Assembly: GCA_964017185.1 (NCBI GenBank) | Contig: OZ024876.1 | Location: forward strand, 33,829,278-33,893,277 | Reading direction: 5' to 3' | Length of the DNA stretch: 64,000 nt | Source of the DNA: Rugalucina vietnamica | Lineage: Eukaryota; Mollusca; Bivalvia; Lucinida; Lucinidae | In this document: positions 1 to 11,900 of the stretch, piece by piece | Layout of the letters: the number at the start of each line of letters is the position of its first letter | How positions within the stretch are numbered: position 1 is the first letter of the stretch | Position numbers and translations under genes: made by a program | The notes under the pieces: model-generated | Told to the model about the DNA's origin: nothing | Databases searched by the model: none | What the model saw: the letters and a program-made list of their open reading frames with translations, nothing else

Positions 1-158
1 GGGTTTGCTATGCTCAAAAATTTATGAAAAGGTGGCTCTGAATTTTCATTGGAAAGTTCAACTAAATTTGTACATACTGTGCGATCACTAGTTTGAGTAA
101 TCGTTATGTTTGTATGTTAACATGTATACCTTTCTCTTTATACATGTATGTCGATTAA

Positions 159-192
<34 letters not shown>

Positions 193-402
193 GTCTTTAT
201 TTCGAGAGGATTACATATTTAGCTGAAACAACTAATCTTACATATGGTCCTCTGTAAAAGTTACATATATACATTTAACAAATATATACAAATTTACAAA
301 AATCCTTAAGACTGTTATCTAGGAATCCTAGCATCTAAAAGTGATCAACAATCAATACATTATTATTATATTATTATATTATTGTAAATGCTGTGTTTAA
401 AC
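1..402. other. AT-rich left flank with (TAA)n tract
   Basis: No coding region is seen. A (TAA)n run at about 157-192 is followed by TGTCTTTATTTCGAGAGGAT. A very similar arrangement, a (TAA)n run then GACTTTATTTAAAGAGGATG, occurs at 63905-63970 in the same orientation, so this is probably the end of a dispersed repeat rather than a lone microsatellite. Confidence 0.5.
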
Positions 403-469
403 AGTATTCTATTCCAAGCGCCAACCTTACGTTCCTCTAGATGTTAGCAATGGATAATGTGAGAAAATC
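403..469. repeat. Split direct repeat X, outer copy (retrotransposon end)
   Basis: A 67-bp sequence starting AGTATTCTATTCCAAGCG is repeated identically at 707-773. This copy marks the left boundary of the YR element, which is its 3' end because the element lies on the minus strand. Confidence 0.9.
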
Positions 470-640
470 GCGGACAGGACGAGGACTAAAGGAACGAAGG
501 CGCTACTTAAAGGGGGGGCGGGAGGGATGCAAAAAACCTTGAAACAGGAAGCGAACAACCGGATGGCAGCGAAGGGGCCTGATGACCAGGGAAACCCAAA
601 GCCAGCGGCACTGCAGTCTCCAAGACCCAGCTTGCCACCC

Positions 641-710
641 CAGCATCTGAGCAACAACTGAGCGGAGGCGGAGCTAACAGAGGAAGTTAAAGATGCCACT
701 TAGAATAGTA
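641..710. repeat. Split direct repeat Y, internal copy
   Basis: A 70-bp sequence starting CAGCATCTGAGCAACAACTG is repeated identically at 20379-20448. It runs straight into X2, sharing AGTA at 707-710, so this is the internal junction that matches the expected circle junction. Confidence 0.9.
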
Positions 711-773
711 TTCTATTCCAAGCGCCAACCTTACGTTCCTCTAGATGTTAGCAATGGATAATGTGAGAAAATC
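707..773. repeat. Split direct repeat X, internal copy
   Basis: Identical to 403-469 over 67 bp. It overlaps Y1 by the AGTA core. Confidence 0.9.
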
Positions 774-2838
774 TCTACCCATTCGAGTTTACACCACATC
801 TACCAAGTTGGCTGCACCAGTTCGTAAACACGTTACTCCTATTCCAATACTTATTTAACTACATAATATTACCATAGAAACTTACACAAGAGGTTGACAA
901 AAGTGGGCGTGTATTTTCCAAATTGTTCATGCTGTGGTTTTGCTAGATTCTAGTAACTGATAAGGCGTAAGTCCTTTAGGTAATATACCACTTCCTATGC
1001 ATTTCCGAAGCGCCCATGTACATTGTTGCTATTATTAGCAATTTGATGCGACCATCATGGGAAGTGACAGAGGCTGTAGAAGGCACGCGTGCGATTAGCG
1101 TCCAGGCCAATTTATTTACTATCACCGTTGTTGCAAACAGCTTAATGCTAATTTGATGATATTTCACGGTCGTTAAGTGCGAAACCAAAGTCAAACATCA
1201 CTAAATCTCAAAGCAGTCATGCAGCAGAAAAATCTTTGGCCAGCGAGCACAAGAACGAATGCCAAATGCTGGATAGCGAGAGGCTCCGCCTCCGTACCGC
1301 CTACTGGTGATCGATTAACAGGTATCCTGGTCGCAACCTATGATTGGGCTGCCGAGGTCTCCTCTCGTTAATATTTAATATAAACTTTAAAATGCCGCTT
1401 GTGATATATTCCCATGGGTGTTGTTTACAAAGTAAAGAGATGTAAAGCACTCGCTTCATGAGATACCTTTATTAACGTGCGTGTCGAAAGTTCAAAAGAG
1501 TTTCGTATAACTGATTTCAACCTGTGTAAACAAACTATATATGTTTGAGGTGAGCACAAGCGCGAAGTCGAGACATTTTACTCTAGTTTATACGTTACTT
1601 GTCTTAGAGTGTTGCTTACAAAGGTCAATCAGTTGTGTAATTGCTTTTTTCACCGACTAAATGGAGTGCCACTTCAGAAAATTGGCCGATAAATGACCAC
1701 TTGCTGCACATTATTTTCCTAACCGCGTCTGTATCATGTAACACATTCCTGGAGAGACTGAAAGCAGGTTGCCGAAACATTTCAAATGCGCTCTCGTTTG
1801 CACTAATTGATAAAAATCGACTGCCACAGATGAGTGCATGAATGCATGGTATGTGGTACTTCCAATCCCTAAATTTAATTCGTTGTTTTAATAGAATTAT
1901 ATAATAAAACCATTTTCTTCCCCTGGGCCTTAAGAAATTATAAAATCGTGATGAAATGTGTATTTTCATCAACAGAGCGTCAAATCTCAGAAATAGACAA
2001 GTCTTTGAAACTAGTATATGCAATTTTTATTTCCGATTGGAACTGCGTGTACAAAGAAGAAGCCTGATCAGCTTTCTTGCTGAAATATCTTTTGATAAGA
2101 ATTAAGAACCTAGATAGCTCATTTTTGTTCTAATTCAGGCACTTGTGTTGTGTGCTGTATCGTCAAACTAAGAGTAGCCCTACGACGAGGGATAGCATTT
2201 CAGTATTCTACCAAATTTCTCTTATCTCAAGCTGCAATAAGAGTTCATGTTTTGATCTCAACACCACTTGATGTATGAGTATGTTACTCATGTGTTGTCC
2301 TGCGAAAAACCTACTGATTCGCTGTTCTTTTAGAATGAATACTCAGATTGGACACAGCCACGCAGCAGACAAGAAAAAAAAAAAAAAAAACCTCTGGCCA
2401 TAATTGCCATCGTACTAAGCATAACAAGTGAAGCCTTAACACACCTTGGAGTACGCAGGATGATCTGTTTTTTCCTGATCGACTCTAAATTAAGTTTGTA
2501 ATACCTTAAATTTTTGAGTAAACCTATGAAATTCTCAAAAATCGCAAGTGGCCCATGTGGCCTGTCAGATAAATCATAATAATGAGATTCTGGAGATTGC
2601 TCCGATATAGTAATTTTTATGTACTTAGTCGATATACTAAGAGGGGGGAGGGGAGGGGAGGGGGGTCGTAAATTCAACATACACAACAATTACTAATTAT
2701 TGTTATTATTTGTTTCTTTCTTTTTCTACTACATGAATACACAAGAAAGACTAACTGTACAGAAAACGTTGAATATTACCGCCATGGCTGAATGGCCAAT
2801 CTTTAGGTGAAACGCTCAGTGCTACTGACGCTAGCTTG
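774..2838. other. Non-coding 3' region of the YR retrotransposon
   Basis: About 2 kb separates the pol stop codon at 2839 from the internal direct repeats. It contains an A-run near 2371-2388 and a G-rich purine tract at about 2641-2666. Open frames here, such as 1625-2023 on the minus strand, have no recognisable domain and I do not call them. Confidence 0.5.
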
Positions 2839-5126
2839 CTACAACAGTTCAGACAAATTGCCGAGAAAGGTCTTTTCTCCTGGTGTGCTTAAGTGAACCC
2901 GATCCTTCAGCAAGTCGGGAGAAATGTTTGAGTTATCTATGTATTTGAAGGAACACCTATTACATAACTGTTTAATCAAAGCATTTAAAGTGTCTATTCG
3001 CTTATTAATTAAACGTGACCTCGTGTAAATACAGCTTGAAAACACAAAGCCAAAACGATGCTTTTTCTGCAACTCAAGTACAGATTTCTCCAACTGGACC
3101 AAACTTTGGCTGGCTTTGTCTAACTGACTGGCTTCCGGGTAATATGCTTTATTCACATTATTTGTCCCCGCATGGAAAATTACAAGAAAAACGTCGAGCC
3201 GACTTAACTCTAACCGTAAGCATTCCAAGGAATCTAGCAATTTTGCACCCCCAATCGAAATAACATGAGTATCCTCGTACATGCCTGTCATAAAACGAAT
3301 CATAGAGTCTCCCACGAAAAGCACAGGCACATGATTTGCGGGACGCCTGCCACTTAAATGCGAACAGATGTGAGATACGGGAGCTGACTTGGGAAACTGG
3401 AAATTTGCCGCCATCAAAGTCCACTGTAAACCACGTTTATCTTTCTGATATCCCTTTTTAGTGGGATACAATAACACGCCCTTGTCATGTTTATATCCTA
3501 CCGTTATAATTGATCTAGCAGAACGTAAAATCAACACGTGCCATGGTTCGAGTAAGTCAAACCAAGGAAAAACTAGGGTTGCGTTGACAGCTTTATCTAT
3601 GATGAACTTGACCAAACCCGGTAATAAACAAAACGGAGGAAAAGCGTAGTATCGTTCAGTGGCCGAATACGGCTGTGCCAACGCGTCTACTCCAAAAGAT
3701 AAAGGAGAGGGGAATGGGGTAAAATGCCTTAACTTGTTACCACCTAAATCAGTCATCGCATTGCTGTCAAGGCTGAACATGTCAACCGTGTGTGGCCCGA
3801 ACTGAGACTGAATTAACAACCACGTTCGCGAGGTTATAGTGGCATCGGCTTTTGAAAGAGTCCTGGACGGCAAATCGGACGGGTTTGATTTTGAAGGAAT
3901 ATATGTAACCTCCAGTGCACAGTTGTACTGCAGAGTAAACTGGAAAATTTCCTTTAAAACTGTGTTTAACTGAGAATTGCGCGACGTCTGATTTGACCAT
4001 GCGAACACCACACTTTTATTGTCTACAAATGCCATTATTCGCTTCCCTGTTAACACGGTGCCCAAACTATTTAATGCATTTTTTAAAGCTAATGCCTCCT
4101 TAACCATGATGGGGAAAGACAGTTGGTCTTGAGACCAGAAATCCGAGAAAGACCGTTCATCATCTGCAGACTTGTATACCGCACCCCATTTATACTCAGA
4201 ACTGTCAGAAGCAATTTGTAGTGAAATATGAGATTCTGACAACCATGGGAAAGGTTGCGTCCATGTGTCGAGGAAATTCCAGTATTCTACCTCATCACGC
4301 AGCTCGCCACAAACGGGAATGATAAGCTCATTATTTCTAGTGGCCCGCGAAATTGCCCTATTACAAGCTGTTGTGTATAGTTTTGACGCACGAATAGCCA
4401 GTATCATGGAACAGCAAATACCAGTAAATTTCTGTAAAGTCAGTACCGATGTGACTGTACCCCTCAAAATTGTCTCCCTTATCCTTTTTAATTTCGCTTT
4501 ACGTTTGTCAGTTACAAAGAAGGAACGTTTTACCGTGTCAACCCACATCCCTAGAAAAATCAGCAGTTGAGTCGGAATGAAAACGGATTTTGATAAATTT
4601 AAATAGTACCCCAAACACACAAAAAGTCTGACTGCCCAATGTATCGCGATCTGTGAACGGCTATATGAGTCGTCCAGGTTTTGAGGCACCTCCCCACCGT
4701 ATTCGCCCACCAACCGGTCATCAATGTACAACAGCGACGACACAGACTGCCTCCTTAAATGAGATACGGCATGTAGATTCAAAGAGTTGTACACATACGC
4801 AGAGCAGCGCCATCCAAACGGTACCGTATTACATACAAAATAATGGCCACCCCACTGAAACCCCAACAAAGATCTGCTATTTTCTGACATAAAAACATTG
4901 TTGTACCCCTTGTGGTCGTCAACTTTCGACAGATAATCCCCCTGTTTTGTAATCCTTGGGATGTCTGTCAAAGAATCTAGCGTGAAAGGGGTTTCCTTCA
5001 TGAAACAATTTACATACATTAAGTTAATGCATAAACGCGGCTTTGTAGGCTCTATGGTAATTCCTGAAACGACGTGAGGCGGCTGTACTTCGCCCACTTT
5101 ACCTACATATGATATAGCACCCGATT
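2839..5126 (-). pseudogene. YR-retrotransposon pol, main part: RT, RNase H, SGNH hydrolase (5' part cut off by insertion)
   Basis: This frame is open from the insertion junction to the stop at 2839, about 762 codons of element sequence. Numbered on the 786-residue frame that begins inside the transposon, the reverse transcriptase has KVDD near 92-95, VPFGW near 126-130 and catalytic YIDD at 158-161. RNase H follows with ASDSS near 330, KEALAL near 367, FVDNKS near 391 and NPSDLPSR near 439, which supply the usual acidic residues. A linker typical of DIRS-order elements comes next (residues 465-560). The C-terminal part is an SGNH/GDSL hydrolase with GDS at 630-632, GTNN at 678-681 and a D-x-x-H motif at 766-769, a domain known from Ngaro elements. 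The transposon splits the protein near the start of RT. The frame on the other side is in phase, so nothing but the insertion has broken pol. Confidence 0.93.
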
Positions 5127-5130
5127 TTAA
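5127..5130. other. TTAA target-site duplication, left, transposon copy A
   Basis: TTAA directly abuts the left terminal inverted repeat at 5131 and is repeated at 16232-16235 beyond the right end. The bases outside it belong to the interrupted pol gene. Confidence 0.95.
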
Positions 5131-5153
5131 AGTTATACGATTGGTAAATTTTG
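5131..5153 (+). repeat. Left terminal inverted repeat, copy A
   Basis: 23 bp, matching the reverse complement of 16209-16231 without mismatch. After it the two ends diverge at once, so the inverted repeat is short for an 11-kb element. Confidence 0.93.
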
Positions 5154-5402
5154 GTACTTTTTGTATCAGTCTTAAACCCAGGTATGACACCTTTAACAAT
5201 CCATATTTTACAACTTACAGGGTTATAACCACGACAAAATTATTCCTAAAAGTTAAAAATGATTATTTCCCTGTCCCTACAAAGCTAAAATAATAAACGG
5301 CGCCCCGCCAAATATCTGTTTACGGAATTTCGATATTCATGTGACCTTTGATTGACCCCGACGAAAATAACTTTCGCGCAGTCGCATTAGCTCAGAATCA
5401 AA

Positions 5403-5945
5403 ATGGCGGATAAACACGCGTTTACGTCTCCAACGAAACGACGAGCGGGAAGGCCTCAAAAATCAGAGTCGGCGAAGAAGAGACGAAAACGAGCTACGGA
5501 TGCAAAGTCGCATAGATCGAGAATTAATATCGGCACCGAAATAGATCGCTGGAACGCATTTAAAGAGCAGTTGGGGCTGAAATCGAATGCGGAGACCGCC
5601 AAGCTGTTTCTGGACAGGTGAGATTCTATACATTGCCGTTTCTACGCTATGAAATTACAATGCGTTATATTTTTTTTCATTTTCATGTTCTCTTATAGTT
5701 GTTTAATGACTACATACTATAGACGCTTCCCAAAACTTTTTAAACACTAGGTTATTGAGCTTTTAAAATTGCAAAAAAACTTCTATTATTAGAATCCCAT
5801 ATTAGAGGCTCCTTAGGGGGAATTCATTTTCATGTCAACTGACCACTGTCAAGAAGCATTTTTTATCATGGAAGTATGGGGTTTAGGAAGACATTTTATT
5901 TAAATAATACAGTAAGCCATGTCTGGAAAATGTGAGTGGTAGCCT

Positions 5946-5988
<43 letters not shown>

Positions 5989-8900
5989 CACACCACAGAT
6001 TTTTTTTTTTTCACAAGTAAAAAATGAAAATTTTCTTTTGAAAATCTTGATATTTTTCTTAATTTTGCTCAAACGCTAGGCTAAGTCTTCTCTGGCTAAA
6101 TTATGTTTGTTTTGCTTTAGCAGCCTTCAAAATCGCAAAATGAAGAAAAAAAAAAAAAAAAAAAAAATAAAATATCAAAAGATTTGTAGACATCAGAGAA
6201 GGCTTGGATTACTCAAATACTAGATTGTGGGTACATGTTAGAGCACCCCACGAAAACCCACAATCTATGTTATGTGTGGTGCCTGATAACAAGCATTAAA
6301 TAAGGCACCTTGTGTATTAACAGCATATACACATGCGGATTGCCCCATTTATACACAGCATTTCTTCATTTGTATAAATAGGCCCATGTGCGGATCCAGA
6401 GGGGGGACCGGGGGTCTGGACCCCCCCTGGAATTTGAAAATTTTACCTAAAAAAAGGTAATTTCGGGATTTTTGGGGGTATATATATACATGATTGTAGG
6501 CCTACTTGTGTTCCTTTGCTGAGAAAATACTCATTTATTCTCATTTCTTCAATCTATTTTAGATTTGAATTTGAGCTGGAAGATAAGGCAGTCCTACCAA
6601 AGTCTAAGTCACTAAAGACATCAACTCCGGCGTGTAAAGATATGCTCCACAGTGTTCCTGATGTGTCTGAGATATCATCTGATTCAGATGTGAGGTAAAA
6701 GTCTTGCAAGATATGTTGAGCAGTATAGCTTCCAGAACTTGAAAATTTAAGTGGCCCCCTGTGGCTGAGCGGTTAAGATTGCTGTTTCTTAATCACTCGA
6801 TCATCTAACCGATGTGTCTGGTGTGGGTTCGAGCCCCGCCCTGGCCACATGTGAGAAAAGCCAAGTTTTTGCTTGCGGGTGTGTTAGGTGTTTTTATCTG
6901 TTTTCTCCCGTTTTCGCCTACCTACTGATTGGCTCGTCTCATATGAGCTGAAATAATCTAGGTAGGGACGTAAAATTAAAAAAAAAAAACAAAAAAAAAA
7001 ACAAACTAAAAATGTTGTCTTGGCTATCATTTCGAAAACTTGCCCATGCAATAAACAGAGATTTTTTTTAGTTAAAAAAAATTGAAAATTTTGCTGAAAA
7101 AGCTTGATGTTTTTCTTATTTTTGCTCAAAACAATAGATTGCATTATAACCGCCTCGCCAAGGCGGTTCTAACGAGTACCCACAATCTATGTTTTGGAGC
7201 AAAAATAAGAAAATTAGATAAACCCCTGCATAACCCAGTTCTGCTATATAAAAGTGGGGTACAAGGGGGTATACATTACACAGACATGTTTTCGTGATGT
7301 AGGGTTTCCCTGTAGTAATTATTTTGTTTAGACTGTTAGCCAACATGATAATTCTAGAAATACAACTGGTGTGTCAATTTTCTAAAAATTGGAATCTTTG
7401 ACAGATTTAGGAACTAAATTTTAGTAGTGTTTATCTACCTTATTTGCAGGACTTGATGGACACAGATTTTTAATTTTCAGGGTTTCAGGTTTGTCTGGAA
7501 TCGAGGTATTGACAGACTCCGAGATAGGGAAGCAAGAAACATATGCATGTTCTTCAAAGCCAGAGATCTCATCCAGTTTTATTAACCCTTTTGAGTAAGT
7601 TTTTAGATTTACAATATCTTAAGAGGAAATAATTGGTTTTGCGTGAATTTTGATACACAAAGTCTAATTAATGTCAGCAAGATGTTCTGTGCATTTGTAA
7701 TGTCTGGAATTAATTTTTTGACCAGTTTCGCAAAAATAGTATAAAAAATGGGACCTAACCATTTTCGAAAAATAGTATAAAAAAAAAACCTAATTGCTTT
7801 TGTGATTTTTTAAAGCAAAAAGTGGCTTCAGAAACAATTATTACTTTGTTGGGCCTAACAGCATTTAAATGGACCAATTTACACCCAACAAAGTTTCTTC
7901 TGTTTATTTTTCAGCCTTACTATGGAAGTGACAGAGGATGATATGAATGCGGAGCAAGTAGACTCTGATGAGGATTATGAGCCTAGCATCAACCTCACTA
8001 TAAGGTAGAGTAAATTCATATAAAGAAAAAGCAAGTCTTCACTTCCATATGCATAGAATTATCCAATTGAGGTCATGCTTTTATAATGACTTACTGAATA
8101 TTATGCAGGGTTCCCACAACCACTGGAAAACATGGAAAATGGCTAAAAAAAATCCATGAATGGAAAATTCATGGAATTTGAAAAATGACGAAATACATGT
8201 ATCATAGAAAAATCATTGAATTCTGCTATGAAATGCCAGGGATTCATTTTTTTCCTCGCTCCCTCGATAAATATTGATAAATAAAGTTCTGTCTTTCTAA
8301 ACAGCATTCAAACCAATTCAATTCAAACCTCGCTGAGGCGGTTCTAACAAGTACCCACAATATATGTTTTGGAGCAAAAATAAGAAAAAAAGGTATACCC
8401 CTGCATACTCCAGTTTTTACTATACAAAAGTGGGGTACGAGGGGGTATACATTACATGGACATGTTTTCCTGATGGTCTCTATGATTTTGTTTTAAGTTC
8501 ATGTAGGTTGACTTTGTATTTTTGAATTTTTAGGAAAGTAACAATATTGTTTTCACAGGCCTTCCAATTCTGCGGCACTCGAAGACGTGGCGTTTGCAGA
8601 AGTGGAATTTGGAGACCACCGTGATGACATTGAAGAGGAAGAGGAGATTATACCCGAGGTCGATATTGCTGGGCCAGGAATTAAGAGGGTCTTATCCTTT
8701 CTGGATCATAGTGTGGTCACTGAAGATGAGACATATCTTTGTTTTCTTGGTCAGATTATTAATCTGGCACATGCCAAGATTCCAGAAAGCTGTACTATTC
8801 CTAGCTGTGGCCAGCCTGTGAAGATTGTCCATGAATCAGTCGGATCTGCACTCTATTTGAAATGGGTAAGAATGGCATTTATTTGCTTTGCATATATTTT

Positions 8901-11900
8901 ATACCAGCTGTTAATCCTGTTGTGTAAATTATCCTAAGCACAAACAACCATCATTATGTGTATCCATTTATCCAAGATCATGCACATTGTTTTTTATGTA
9001 ACTACACCTGGGTAACTCAGTGACTATGAGAACACAATCAATTGAGGGTGAACTGGGATAGAACCAGGACAGTAAGAAAGGGGCTTGATTGGTAAATAGT
9101 ACATAGCCTACAATAAGGGAAATTTGTATTCTGTTTCATTTTTACCATTTCTTATTTCAGAATTGCTCTAATGGTCATCTTGTGCACAGTTGGTGTTCAC
9201 AACCAATCCTCAACAGGAGACTGCATAGCGGGGATCTTCTAATCTCTGCAGCCCTCCTGCTATCTGGAAACAACTACAGCAAGATAGCCCTGATGGCCAG
9301 ATATCTTAGGATGCATTTCGTGAGCGTGGCTGTTTTTCACAGGTAGTGTATAAATTGATATAAAATGCATCAAGCCGGGATCATGAGGTTGTGTGTGAAG
9401 AGTCTGATTTGGCTCGATTACAACACAGCCTCTCTATAACACTATTGTTGGGGTCCAAGCAAATTTCCGTGTTAGCTATCCAATCCATGTCATATGGAGA
9501 GAAAAATGTGAAGATATATACCAAAATTAGTCTAAAATGACCATTTGGGGTCCATAAACTGTATGGGACACTTTTTAGCATGTCAGAGTATCATATTTGC
9601 CAGAGAATCTATGGACTTATTATCGTGAAACTATGTCCCAGATGTAGATGACCCAATTTAAAACATAACTTTTTTGTACATAATCTTGTATGGTGTATAA
9701 AAGCATGACAAAGAACCTTGTAGAGAGAACTGATGTTTTGGGGACAGGCATGGCAATAATTATACATGTATCTGTTGTTTTTTGTTTGTGTGTGTTATAC
9801 CTGTATATTAAATATGCACAATCACTTCACAGGATCCAGAGGACATACTTAGTGCCAGCCATTGATCAGTATTGGGAGAAAACACAGGCAGCAGTTATCA
9901 GTGGTTTGAACAGTCAGAAACTAGTCTTGCTGGGTAAGTACATGAATATAATTATGTTGGATATGAAAAATGTCTCATCAAGTAAAAAGGTGTTTTTGGA
10001 TTTTGAATGGGCAGGGCTGTTGAATACTAGTAGTCTGGAGACGTTTGAACATACTGTATGTATAATAACATCATTTGAGCCGTGACATGAGAAAACTGTT
10101 CTTTGGAGTTACCGACCTAGTCTGTCACAAACTGGCCTGTGCATTCTCAGAAGAAAGCTAGACTCTTGAAATTTTGTGTTCAAGTAATTATACTATCCTT
10201 GCAGCCAAAACAAAGGCGCTGATCAGCTTCACAGTTACTGCGAAGCTGATATGCGCTTTTGTTTTCACATAGGCAAAACTCTGGTTTTCTCATGATGCGG
10301 CTCATTTATCTTGAAAACAAAAAACATGGTATGAAGTTATTATTTTGTTTTATAGGAGATGGTAGAATGGACAGTCCTGGACATTGTGCCCAGTACTGTT
10401 CTTATACCATGATGGAGAACAGCACCAAAGAGATTGTTTCCCTAGTAACCTTGGACAAAAGGCATACAGCTGGGAAGAGTAGTAATCTAGAGAAAGCCTG
10501 TTTCACAAAATCCCTGACATCCCTAACCCAGAAGAGAGTGGAGATAAGTGAAGTTGTCACAGATTCTCACATGCAGATTACCTCTCTTATGAGTAAGTTC
10601 TGCTCTCTTAGCATAACAGTAACTGTATACGGAAATAAGCATGATACAATTTGTAACAGACACTATGATGAAATAAGACTAAAAGTATATAATGAATGTA
10701 TCTTATTGAAAGCCTGAAAGTGCACATTTTCATTCTTTTCATATTCCAAAATCATGACAATAGTACATTCTCATCCAAGGTTTTGATATTCCGTGATATC
10801 AACAAATGTGTCTCCTCTGAATTACAGACTGTAAATCCTGGGCTGGGCTAACTGGGCTTGATTTTGAGCTGGGCTCATTTGAGGACAGAATTCTGTAAGG
10901 ATCAGATGCAGACCTAGTAAATTCCTGTTAAACAAAGCTGCTAATTCAATAAAAACTTGTCAAATGCTGATATACTTTCAGAAAGAAGTCATCCAGATAT
11001 CAGACACTCATTTGACATTTGGCATTCTGCCAAAAACTTAAACAAGAAGATAGTCAAGGTATGTTTTCTGTCTCATGTAGTCCTGGCTTTCCCAGAATTG
11101 ATATTCTTTAATACCAAAAAAGATATGGGTTTTTGGAACTACTGTGTCATGACTATTCTAATTGAGCAGTTGCCAATGGTTGATGTTGATTGATTGAGAC
11201 TCATTGTTGATATGGAGCATGGTGACGGTGGTGACCTAATTAAGAAATAGGTGTTTGAAACCTGCTGAGGTTCAGTGTTGTTTCATTGAGCAAGACAGAT
11301 CTACTCCTAAAGTCCTGGTTTATAAATACACAGGTGGCTCAGTCTGAACATGACAGAAAATTTGTTGACTGGGATTTTATCCAACAATAAAGACAAAATA
11401 ATCATTGATAACGGTTTGCTCTTGGCTTAGAAGTGTATTGGCTTCTAAATTAATTGCAACTTGATGCTGATCAGGTGTCCATATATAAAAAAAAATTACA
11501 ATATACCAGTTTGATTTTAGGCTGGCCAAGAAAAGGGATGTAAAGACCTGCTGCAATGGAGTAAGCATGTCACAAATCACTTCTACCATGCTGCACAGAA
11601 AGCAAACAGTTATCAGGAATTCATGGTAATCTTTCGTCTTTCAAAGACTTGTATACATTTTCATGCACCTAGCCTGCAGTTTTCTTTATGTAATTTTGGA
11701 AACTTGCTTCTTTATTAGTTTTGTTTTTAAATTGTCATTTCATAATCTGGTTTTGGATAATATGGTACCTCAGATGATACCCAAAAAGTACCTTTAATAG
11801 CTGTTGATGTTTGACAGAACAGATTAAACATTTTTTTTTATCTAAGTGCTAGTTACTAAACATTTTCTCAGCTTTTACATTTGTGTTTATGAATACATGA

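Noticed and set aside
427-699. Minus-strand 90-codon frame
   Set aside because: It spans the terminal repeats and unique segment of the YR element, has low complexity and no domain.
1625-2023. Minus-strand 132-codon frame after pol
   Set aside because: No recognisable domain, no start context, and it lies in the non-coding 3' region. It could be an accessory frame, but nothing supports that.
6753-6848. Functional tRNA gene
   Set aside because: A and B boxes and end pairing are present, but the anticodon arm does not form and a SINE body with A-tail follows.
9690-10085. Plus-strand 131-codon frame
   Set aside because: Only 9833-9933 is exon 7 of the transposase; the rest is intron read-through with transmembrane-like noise.
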